Shown piece by piece: positions 1 through 7,900 of a stretch of 21,874 nucleotides of DNA; the stretch's first letter is position 1; the number at the start of each line of letters is the position of its first letter. This DNA comes from JBFKOL01 sp041628815. GTDB lineage: Bacteria > Bacteroidota > Bacteroidia > Chitinophagales > Saprospiraceae. The translations under genes were made by a program, and so were the position numbers. The stretch is taken from positions 1 through 21,874 of the forward strand of contig JBFKOL010000031.1 of NCBI GenBank assembly GCA_041628815.1, written 5' to 3'. The notes beneath the pieces are model-generated. The model was given only the letters and a program-made list of their open reading frames with translations, made no database searches and had not been told where the DNA came from.

Positions 1-942
1 CCGTCTTTGGTATCCACGACTGAGGGTAGCCACCTGGCTGCGCACTGGCTCGAGATGAGTGCGGAAGGTACGTACGATTACGACATAAGAATCGTTCAAT
101 CCAATGATGGAGGAAGGTCCTGGTCAGATCCATTTACCATCCATACCGATGGCATTGCTGCAGAACACGGGTTCGTATCACTATTACCACTGGGTGACGG
201 CCGAGTATTTGCCAGTTGGCTGGATGGTAGAAAAACGAAGTCTGATGTATCAGCAGATAAAGCCATACACCAACATGGCACCGGGTCGATGACCTTGAGG
301 TCAGCTACTTTTGATCATTCCGGCAGGTTGTATGACGAAGCGGAGTTGGACAGCAGGGTTTGTGAATGTTGCCAGACGAGTGCAGCACTGACAACTGAGG
401 GTCCAATTGTCGTCTACAGAGATCGTTCTGAGCGAGAAGTACGAGATATCGCGATGGTCAGAAAGGTGGGTGGTCAATGGACAGAACCCAAAGTCATCTA
501 CGAGGACAATTGGTTGATTTACGGATGTCCCGTGAACGGGCCCGTCGCACGTACTTCGGGCAGCAATGTGGCTGTTGCATGGTTTGCAATGAGAGATTCG
601 ATCCCCGAAGTCAAAGTCATCTTTTCAAAAGACAATGGAGAAGAATTCGGAAATCCATTTCTTCTTGACCTCGGCGATCCGATGGGTCGCGTAGACCTGC
701 TGTGGTTGGATGACAACCACGTAGGTGTGACATGGCTTGAAAAGGTGGGTGACAAGGGTATCCTTTACCTGCGACAGGTACATTTGAACGGTCATTTGTC
801 AGAACCATACGAAATAGCAGAAATGAATTTATCCAGGCGCAGTGGATTTCCGCGTGTTACCGATCACGGGGCTGACCTGGTCGTAGCGTGGACTGATGTA
901 GACAGTGTAACACGGATCAAGACGGTGAAACTAAAAATGTAG
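1..942 (+). CDS. Sialidase-like BNR/Asp-box beta-propeller protein with CxCC motif (5' partial)
   Basis: The reading frame is open from the first base, so the N-terminus lies outside the window. At least one Asp box is visible (SNDGGRSW, 97-120) and a second, weaker one (SKDNGEEF, about 625-648), both followed by short beta-rich segments as in sialidase/BNR propellers. A cluster CECC falls at 361-372 and a single Cys (IYGCPVNGP) lies about 53 residues later. These Cys are not part of the classic sialidase active site, and the Arg triad of true sialidases cannot be confirmed. The gene lies upstream of metal transporters on the same strand, so a periplasmic or surface role linked to metals is possible, but this is inference. 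Glycan hydrolysis should not be assumed. The family call is fairly secure; the substrate is unknown. Confidence 0.75.
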   Translation, partial: PSLVSTTEGSHLAAHWLEMSAEGTYDYDIRIVQSNDGGRSWSDPFTIHTDGIAAEHGFVSLLPLGDGRVFASWLDGRKTKSDVSADKAIHQHGTGSMTLRSATFDHSGRLYDEAELDSRVCECCQTSAALTTEGPIVVYRDRSEREVRDIAMVRKVGGQWTEPKVIYEDNWLIYGCPVNGPVARTSGSNVAVAWFAMRDSIPEVKVIFSKDNGEEFGNPFLLDLGDPMGRVDLLWLDDNHVGVTWLEKVGDKGILYLRQVHLNGHLSEPYEIAEMNLSRRSGFPRVTDHGADLVVAWTDVDSVTRIKTVKLKM

Positions 943-1033
943 AATCTCAGTATATCAAGTGATAAGTAATAAAGGCTGAGGACGGAAACTTTTACCATGA
1001 CGTATTTTAAGTCATCAAATAAACCCCAACCAC

Positions 1034-2050
1034 ATGGATAGTGTTACACAAGCTATCTTGGGTGCCTCTGTTGGTGAAGCTGTGGCAGGCCGGAAAATCG
1101 GTCGTGCTGCTGCAGTAACTGGTGCCATCATAGGCACCCTTCCCGATCTTGACATATTGATGACCCCATTCTTTGATGAATTACAAAAGATTAGCATTCA
1201 CCGGGGTTATAGTCACTCCTTGATAATGAGTTTTCTCAGTGCCTTCCTTTTGGCTTACTTACTGTCTAAGCTGCGATGGACGCGCTTGGTATCGTACAGA
1301 AGATTGTGGTTGTTGGCATTCCTGTGCTGGTTCACTCATATACTTCTAGATGCCTTTACCACCTACGGCACGCAACTCCTCCTGCCATTTACAGACTGGC
1401 GCGTAAGTTTTGACAGCATTACCATTGTGGACCCATTGTATACGCTACCCCTAATGGCAGGCGTTGGTTTCAGCTTGTGGAAATACAAGCCGCCCCATGC
1501 GATGAGAAGCTTACCCAACAACATCGGCATTCTGGTCAGTTCGATGTATCTTCTTATTACACTGGCCAACAAAGAACATATTGAATACGTATTCGCCCGG
1601 CAGTTGCAGTCACAAGGTATCCCCTATTATCACTTGCTGACGGTGCCGGTGAAGGTGGCCAATTACGAATGGTATGGCGTCGCCAGGGATGACCAATTTT
1701 TACATATGGGCAAATATTCGGAATGGTCCAAAAACGAAATAGAATTTCATAGTTTTCCCATCAACGACCATCTTTTGGATGACATCGATCCCAGGATGGC
1801 TGACCGCTTGAAATGGTTTGCGCAAGGTTTTTATACCGTGGCTGAAAAAGATGGTGCCATACGAGTTTACAATATGCAGTGTGACATGCAGGGCGTCAGG
1901 CAGTATGGAGACTATAAGGCACCGACGGCTTTTTATTATCAGGTCGATTTGAACAAAGATGGAACTTATGAATTGAGTTCAGGTATGCATCCGAGGGAAG
2001 GGTCCAGGATGTCGGAGCGCAGCGCAAATCACGTTGACTATCGGGAATGA
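1034..2050 (+). CDS. YdjM/DUF457 family inner-membrane metal-dependent hydrolase
   Basis: A 338-residue membrane protein. Its N-terminal half matches the YdjM/LexA-binding-related (DUF457) family: MDSVTQAILGA start, LPDLD at residues 36-40, HRGYSHS at 56-62, a WFTHILLDAF segment around 99-108 and an IVDP motif near 131. The His and Asp residues in these motifs are the presumed metal ligands of the family. Hydrophobic segments surround them (about 63-80, 91-108, 135-150 and 163-177). The C-terminal half (about 190-338) is soluble and much longer than in E. coli YdjM (roughly 200 residues), ending in a polar tail. Substrate is unknown. It sits 91 bp after the sialidase-like gene and 66 bp before the copper ATPase, all on one strand. 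No clear Shine-Dalgarno precedes the ATG. Confidence 0.8.
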   Translation: MDSVTQAILGASVGEAVAGRKIGRAAAVTGAIIGTLPDLDILMTPFFDELQKISIHRGYSHSLIMSFLSAFLLAYLLSKLRWTRLVSYRRLWLLAFLCWFTHILLDAFTTYGTQLLLPFTDWRVSFDSITIVDPLYTLPLMAGVGFSLWKYKPPHAMRSLPNNIGILVSSMYLLITLANKEHIEYVFARQLQSQGIPYYHLLTVPVKVANYEWYGVARDDQFLHMGKYSEWSKNEIEFHSFPINDHLLDDIDPRMADRLKWFAQGFYTVAEKDGAIRVYNMQCDMQGVRQYGDYKAPTAFYYQVDLNKDGTYELSSGMHPREGSRMSERSANHVDYRE

Positions 2051-2063
2051 TGAATTATGAATG

Positions 2064-2077
2064 GGGTTGCGGGTTGC
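2064..2077 (+). repeat. Perfect 7-bp tandem duplication (GGGTTGC x2)
   Basis: GGGTTGC occurs twice head to tail in the gap between the DUF457 gene and the P-type ATPase gene, about 40 bp before the ATPase start. It could be a regulator site or chance. Confidence 0.6.
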
Positions 2078-2083
2078 ATAGCA

Positions 2084-2110
2084 AATAAAACTACTTAAAC
2101 CACTTAAGCC
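2084..2110 (-). repeat. 9-bp tandem micro-repeat, three units, upstream of copA
   Basis: Three consecutive 9-mers, AATAAAACT, ACTTAAACC and ACTTAAGCC, in exact register. The last two differ at one base. On the - strand the unit reads GGTTTAAGT, closely matching the AGTTTAAGT units at 10405-10422 in the opposite orientation. The tract ends six bases before the copA ATG, where an RBS would lie. Confidence 0.65.
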
Positions 2111-2116
2111 AAGATC

Positions 2117-4639
2117 ATGCTCCACGAATACGAAATATCCGGAATGAGTTGCAAAGGATGTGTCGCATCGGTACAGAAAATCCTTGAAGGCATTGAAGGA
2201 ATAGATTCGGTTACTGTTACACTTCATCCACCGGTCGCCAAGATTGCGATGAGCAGCCATATGGATCCCGCGACGATCAACAAACACTTTGAACAAACCG
2301 GGATGCACTACAGGGTCCATCACCTGGGGCACTTGGAAAGTATTAAAAAGCAGGAGCCCGTAGAGATTGAAGGCAAAGGTCCCGGGACTTATTACTGTCC
2401 CATGTTGTGTGAAGGTGATAAGACTTATGACAATCCTGGAGACTGCCCCGTTTGTGGAATGGATCTGGTCAAAAAGGCAGTGGCCGTTCCTGATGCTTCA
2501 ACTTATACATGCCCTATGCACCCGGAAATCCGTCGATCTGGTCCCGGGTCGTGTCCGATATGTGGCATGGAGTTGCAGAAGATAGTCGTATCCGGAAGCG
2601 AAAATGATGAAGACCAGGCCTACAGAAACATGCTCCGCCGGTTCAAAATTGCCCTGGTCTTCACACTGCCTATCTTCATTCTTTCGATGGGAGAAATGGT
2701 AGGACTACCCGTGCATGATTGGATCCCCTTGGGTCTGACCGGATGGGTACAACTATTTTTGTCTATCCCCGTGATCTTTCATGCCGGCTGGCCATTTTTT
2801 GTCAGGGGATATCGATCTCTACGACGACAATCGCCCAACATGTGGACCTTGATCAGCATAGGAGTGGGTGCTGCTTTCCTGTTTAGCGCGGTTGGTCTGA
2901 TGGCGCCGGGCATCTTCCCATCGGCTTTCAAGGAGGGTGGAGAAGTGCATCTTTATTTTGAAGCGGCAGCGGTGATTCTGACCTTAGTGTTGCTTGGACA
3001 GGTACTGGAACTCAGGGCCCATGGACAGACGAGTGCGGCTATCAAAGAACTTCTCGACCTAGCCCCTCCCGAAGCTACCGTCATTCGAAATGGGGCTGAG
3101 GCGGTCGTCGCATTGAATGAATTGTTAATGGGTGATAAAATCCGCGTGAAACCCGGCGGTAAAATTCCCGTTGACGGAGTGCTGATTGAAGGACAAAGTA
3201 CCGTTGACGAATCCATGATAACAGGTGAGTCCGTGCCTGTTCAGAAAAAAACCGGAGAACATCTAATTGGAGGAACGGTCAATACCACCGGTAGTTTTAT
3301 TATGAAAGCAACTGCCGTCGGAGCCTCGACCATGCTGGCGCAGATCGTGGAAATGGTCCAGGAAGCCAGTCGGTCACGCGCACCCATTCAAAGTTTGGCA
3401 GACAAAATTTCACGATATTTCGTCCCTATTGTCGTGATCGTGTCCATAGTAACCTTTGCCGTTTGGACGCTTTTCGGACCTTCACCAGCACTGGTCTATG
3501 CCTTTGCCAATGCCGTTGCCGTACTGATTGTGGCGTGCCCTTGTGCCTTGGGATTGGCCACACCCATGTCGATCATGGTAGGTACGGGTCAAGGAGCCAA
3601 AATGGGTGTGCTGGTTAAAAATGCCGCCATGATTCAAAGAATGGCTGACGTCGACACCTTGGTAGTCGATAAAACCGGCACCCTTACCGAGGGTAAGCCA
3701 AGGGTCATCACCATTCAGTCCATAAAACCATCTTCTAGTGACATGGATATCCTTTCTTTGGCGGCATCCCTTGAGTCAGGAAGCGAACATCCACTTGCCC
3801 AAGCCATCATTACGGCAGCTCAAGAGAAAAAATTGGATATCAACAGTTCTTCTGATTTCGATTCCGTTACCGGCATGGGCGTTAAAGGATTGGTAAAGGG
3901 AAAACAGCTATTGCTTGGCAATGTGGCGTTGATGAAAGACCATGGGGTATCGGTACCTGATAGCGTATTGGAAAAAATGTCCTCCTTGCAGGCCAAGGCA
4001 CATACGGTTGTTTTATTGGCTTGGGAAAAAGAGCTGGTGGGATTCCTGAGCATCGCAGACGCGATCAAATCCACTACTTCGGAGGTTATATCTGCATTGC
4101 ACAAAGAAGGGATGGAAATCGCTATGTTAACGGGAGACAACGAAAGAACGGCACGTGCTGTCGCAGAAGAGTTGGGTATCGATACCTTCAAAGCCGAATT
4201 TTTACCAGGCGATAAAAAGCATTATATAGAGCAATTACAGGCAGATGGTAAAACTGTGGCAATGGCTGGCGACGGTATCAACGATGCACCGGCACTCACA
4301 CAGGCCGACGTGGGTATTGCGATGGGTACGGGTACCGATGTGGCCATCGAAAGCGCGGGAATCACCCTCGTCAAAGGCGATTTGAGGGGCATTTTGAAAG
4401 CGCGAAAACTCAGTAAGGCCGTCATGCGCAATATCAAGCAAAACCTCTTTTTTGCCTTTGTCTACAATACCATTGGCATTCCTGTTGCAGCCGGTCTGTT
4501 GTATCCCTTTTTTGGCGTTCTATTAAGCCCGATGATTGCTGCACTGGCCATGAGCTTTAGTTCGGTCTCCGTCATCGCAAATAGTCTGCGAATAAGGAGA
4601 TTTGGGGTGACTGGAGCGCGGCGAATGGAACCGAGATGA
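2117..4639 (+). CDS. copA: Heavy-metal P1B-type ATPase, Cu(I)/Ag(I) class (CopA/SilP-like)
   Basis: An ATP-driven inner-membrane exporter of 840 residues. Order of domains: an HMA domain with GMSCKGC (residues 9-15); two Cys-rich heavy-metal-binding motifs (C94-C98...C110-C113 and C132...C146-C149, each ending CGM-[DE]-L); membrane helices from about 176; the actuator loop with TGES at 369-372; the CPC metal site at 474-476; phosphorylation at D518 in DKTGTLT; the SEHP nucleotide-site motif at 556-559; GDGIND at 718-723. Y783-N784 and M812-SFSS in the last helices are the signature of the monovalent Cu/Ag subgroup (P1B-1). Having both an HMA and two distinct Cys-rich motifs gives a large N-terminal metal-sensing region. 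It lies upstream of an RND efflux system, which fits a joint cytoplasm-to-outside detoxification route. The start follows from the conserved HMA beginning. Confidence 0.95.
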   Translation: MLHEYEISGMSCKGCVASVQKILEGIEGIDSVTVTLHPPVAKIAMSSHMDPATINKHFEQTGMHYRVHHLGHLESIKKQEPVEIEGKGPGTYYCPMLCEGDKTYDNPGDCPVCGMDLVKKAVAVPDASTYTCPMHPEIRRSGPGSCPICGMELQKIVVSGSENDEDQAYRNMLRRFKIALVFTLPIFILSMGEMVGLPVHDWIPLGLTGWVQLFLSIPVIFHAGWPFFVRGYRSLRRQSPNMWTLISIGVGAAFLFSAVGLMAPGIFPSAFKEGGEVHLYFEAAAVILTLVLLGQVLELRAHGQTSAAIKELLDLAPPEATVIRNGAEAVVALNELLMGDKIRVKPGGKIPVDGVLIEGQSTVDESMITGESVPVQKKTGEHLIGGTVNTTGSFIMKATAVGASTMLAQIVEMVQEASRSRAPIQSLADKISRYFVPIVVIVSIVTFAVWTLFGPSPALVYAFANAVAVLIVACPCALGLATPMSIMVGTGQGAKMGVLVKNAAMIQRMADVDTLVVDKTGTLTEGKPRVITIQSIKPSSSDMDILSLAASLESGSEHPLAQAIITAAQEKKLDINSSSDFDSVTGMGVKGLVKGKQLLLGNVALMKDHGVSVPDSVLEKMSSLQAKAHTVVLLAWEKELVGFLSIADAIKSTTSEVISALHKEGMEIAMLTGDNERTARAVAEELGIDTFKAEFLPGDKKHYIEQLQADGKTVAMAGDGINDAPALTQADVGIAMGTGTDVAIESAGITLVKGDLRGILKARKLSKAVMRNIKQNLFFAFVYNTIGIPVAAGLLYPFFGVLLSPMIAALAMSFSSVSVIANSLRIRRFGVTGARRMEPR

Positions 4640-4732
4640 AGAAGAAACCCCAAAGAGTCTTCGTATCGAAGCGTGTAAGATCTTTGTCCCGATAAAATAA
4701 TGGACGGAGTCGCGTTACCAGGCTGACAGAAT

Positions 4733-4756
4733 GCCACTTGGCCACTTGGCCACTTA
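4733..4756 (+). repeat. 8-bp tandem repeat (GCCACTTG x3)
   Basis: GCCACTTG at 4733-4740 and 4741-4748, then GCCACTTA at 4749-4756. The first two copies are identical and the third has one change. The region is intergenic. Confidence 0.75.
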
Positions 4757-4786
4757 TCCAGATTCCAGTTTCCGGGATCCCTAACA

Positions 4787-4804
4787 AATTAAACCTCTTA
4801 AACG
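4787..4804 (-). repeat. 9-bp micro-repeat, two units
   Basis: AATTAAACC followed by TCTTAAACG in 9-bp register, related to the ACTTAAACC unit at 2093-2101 and in the same orientation. It is a degenerate member of the family also found at 10405-10438. Confidence 0.45.
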
Positions 4805-4832
4805 AAACCTCCCCCGCGGCGCACAGCACATC

Positions 4833-4873
4833 AATCAAATGATTCTGTCTTATCATTGTAACACCATTTGATT
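4833..4873. promoter_or_regulatory. Nested inverted repeat upstream of RND pump gene (candidate operator)
   Basis: AATCAAATG at 4833-4841 pairs perfectly with CATTTGATT at 4865-4873 across a 23-bp spacer. Inside it, AATGAT (4839-4844) pairs with ATCATT (4852-4857). The dyad ends 45 bp before the preferred ATG and covers a near-consensus -7 element, so it is placed like an operator for a metal-responsive repressor or activator. No regulator gene is in the window. Confidence 0.35.
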
Positions 4874-4918
4874 ACCTTCACCACCCATGGTGGGCCTCGA
4901 AGAAAACCGCAGCGGCAG

Positions 4919-7900
4919 ATGATAGAAAATCTGATGGTTTTTTCGATCAGAAACAAGCTGGTCATCGGACTAATTACCATTGTTTTGGTCATTACGGGAA
5001 GTTACAGCCTGACACAACTACCCATTGATGCAGTACCGGATATTACCGACAACCAGGTACAGGTGATCACCACGGCGCCAGAACTTTCAGCTCAGGAAGT
5101 TGAACAACTGATTACCTTCCCGCTAGAGATGAGAATGGGATATATCCCGGGGGTTCAAAGCATTCGATCCATCTCCCGTTTCGGACTATCCGTGATCACG
5201 ATCGTTTTCGAAGAGGACATTGACGTTTATTGGGCACGCGAGCAAATCAACCAGAAGATCACCAGTGCAAGAAGAGATATACCCGAAGAACTGGGTGTGC
5301 CGGAATTGGGTCCTTTGTCTACCGGACTCGGAGAAATATACCAGTACACAATTCATCCTGACACGGGATATGAAGATGTTTACGACAACTACGATCTCCG
5401 CACCATCCAGGACTGGATCATCAAGCGACAGTTGATTGGCATACCGGGTGTGGTAGAGGTAAACAGTTCGGGAGGTTTTCTTAAACAATACGAAATTTCG
5501 GTGACTCAGGACGACCTCAAAGCCTACGGGATTTCGTTGAATGAGCTTTTTGATGCAGTGAGTAAAACCAATGAAAACGTTGGAGGATCTTATATCGAAA
5601 AGGAAGACTACACCTATTTTATCAGGGGAGAAGGTATCGTAACCTCTATCGAAGACCTAAACAAAACAGTCCTTAAACAGGTAGCTGGGACGCCTGTCCT
5701 GCTTCAAAATGTAGCAAAAGTGGAGAAGAGTAGCGCTCCCCGATTTGGCGCCATGACGATGAACGGTCGAGGAGAAGTGGTTGGTGGGCAGGTAATGATG
5801 CTAAAAGGTGCCAACTCGATGGAGGTGGTACGACGGGTGAAAGAAAGGATAGAAGAGATCAAACCCTCGCTACCCGAAGGCATTGTCCTGGAGCCTTACC
5901 TCGACCGGTCTAAACTCGTGAACCGTACCACCAGGACTGTTGCCACTAACCTGATTGAAGGGGCACTGATCGTAATTTTTATCCTGGTACTTTTGCTTGG
6001 CAATTTGCGCGCAGGTCTGATTGTTGCATCGGTCATCCCCCTCAGTATGTTGTTTGCTATCATAATGATGCGCATATTTGGTGTATCAGCCAACTTGATG
6101 AGTCTGGGGGCACTTGACTTTGGACTGATTGTAGACGGGGCAGTAATCATTGTAGAGTCCGTACTTCACAGACTGGGAATAAAGCAGAAAGCAAGCTTAT
6201 CAAGCCGGGAAAAAGAAGAAGAGATCACCACTGCCGCAAAATCCATTTTCAAACCAGCGGCTTTCGGTGAGGTCATCATCCTGATCGTTTACATACCCAT
6301 ACTTTTTCTCTATGGAATAGAAGGAAAAATGTTTATTCCCATGGCGCAGACTGTATCTTTTGCCATATTGGGTGCCATCCTCCTGTCCTTGACATATGTA
6401 CCCATGATGTCGGCGCTACTTCTAAAAAACAGCCGCATCAATGAACAGTCCATTTCATATAAAATAATGCGGATCATCTACTCAGCCTACCGCCCAATTC
6501 TTGCTTTTGCGCTTCGATGGCGGTATGAGGTTTTATTGGTCACGGTTGCCCTATTCGCATTGAGTATCTGGCGTCTGGGTCGAATGGGCGGAGAATTCAT
6601 ACCAACCCTTGAAGAAGGTGACTTTGCACTACACCAGATCCTTCCCACCGGAAGTTCGCTTCAAAAAGGAATAGAAGTATCAGCACATCTACAAACTATC
6701 TTGCTTAAAAAATTCCCCGAAGTCGAACAAGTAGTTACCAAAATTGGAACTGCGGAAATTCCGACGGATATCATGCCATTGGAGGCCGGAGATATATATG
6801 TTATTCTGAAACCAAAATCCGAGTGGACCACGGCCCGCACCAGAGAAGAGATGTTTGAGGCCATGGAAAGAGAACTCGACCGGTTTCCAGGAGTTTATTA
6901 CGAGTTTACCCAACCCATCCAGATGCGCTTTAACGAGCTGATGACAGGGGTAAGGCAAGATATTGCTATAATGATCTACGGAGAAGATCTCGGGCCCCTG
7001 GCACAATATGCAGCAAGGGTCGAAGACCTGTTGTCTACCATCGATGGGGTCGGTGATGTAAAGGTCGAGTCTACAACCGGGTTGCAGCAAATAGTCATCA
7101 AATACGACCGATCCAGCATGGCGAAGTTCGGAATTCACGTAGCAGATGCTAACAGGATCGTCCGGACTGCATTTGCCGGCAGAACAGCGGGAAAATTTTA
7201 CGAGGGCGAAAGAAGGTTCGACATCGTCGTAAGGCTGAGTGAAGCAGACAGAACTGATATTGAAAGCTTACAACGACTTACCCTAACGACCCATGAAGGA
7301 AGATTGGTCCCCTTGTCAGAAATTGCTTCCATTGCCTTTGAGGAAGGACCTTCCCAGATATCACGACACGACACGAAAAGAAGAATTGCCATCGGTGTTA
7401 ATGCACGTAACCGCGATATAGCCTCTCTGATTTCCGAAATCGAAAGTCGACTCACTAAAGACCTCGCTTTGCCGGCAGGATATTATATCAGGTACGGGGG
7501 ACAATTTGAAAACCTGGAACGAGCAAGGAGAACACTATCTATGGTCGTACCCGTGGCGCTCGGTCTCATTTTCATTCTCTTATATTTTGCTTTCCGGTCC
7601 GTTGGTCTTTCTATGCTCATTTTTACAGCGATTCCATTGTCTGCCATCGGGGGCATTTGGTCCTTGTATTTGAGAGGAATGCCTTTCAGTATTTCTGCAG
7701 GCGTCGGTTTCATAGCATTGTTTGGAGTAGCAGTACTGAATGGAGTAGTTTTGATATCGGCTTTCAACGACTTGAAGAATTCAGGAATGCAAAATATCAT
7801 GGACATCATAAATGCGGGTACAAAACTGAGGATGCGTCCTGTACTTCTAACCGCATCGGTGGCGTCGCTGGGATTTCTTCCCATGGCATTGTCCAACACC

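Larger units (their letters stand above)
4640..4918. other. 279-bp gap between ATPase and RND pump genes, rich in short repeats
   Basis: No convincing gene lies here. It holds a small dyad CTTCG-TAT-CGAAG at 4659-4671 just after the ATPase stop, the 8-bp repeat at 4733-4756, the 9-bp repeat at 4787-4804 and a nested inverted repeat at 4833-4873. It is the likeliest place for a promoter and operator of the RND operon. A near match to the Bacteroidota -7 element (TATCATTG, 4851-4858; consensus TAnnTTTG) lies inside the inverted repeat, but no -33 TTG is evident. Confidence 0.6.

Noticed and set aside
1..942. Calling the first gene a true exo-alpha-sialidase
   Set aside because: Asp boxes define a fold, not an activity. 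The catalytic Arg triad, Tyr and Glu could not be assigned, and the N-terminus is missing.
2084..2110. Considered as a CRISPR-like or attachment-site repeat
   Set aside because: Units are 9 bp with no spacers and no cas or integrase genes nearby; they are simple tandem repeats.
4462..4856. Minus-strand frames of 91 and 94 residues across the end of copA and the following gap
   Set aside because: They overlap the conserved ATPase C-terminus, contain the tandem repeats, and show no domain or export signal.
4868..4918. TTG start 51 bp upstream of the pump ATG
   Set aside because: The extra 17 residues match nothing in the RND family, whereas the ATG at 4919 begins the conserved MIENL sequence. 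The upstream bases also form the right arm of the inverted repeat.
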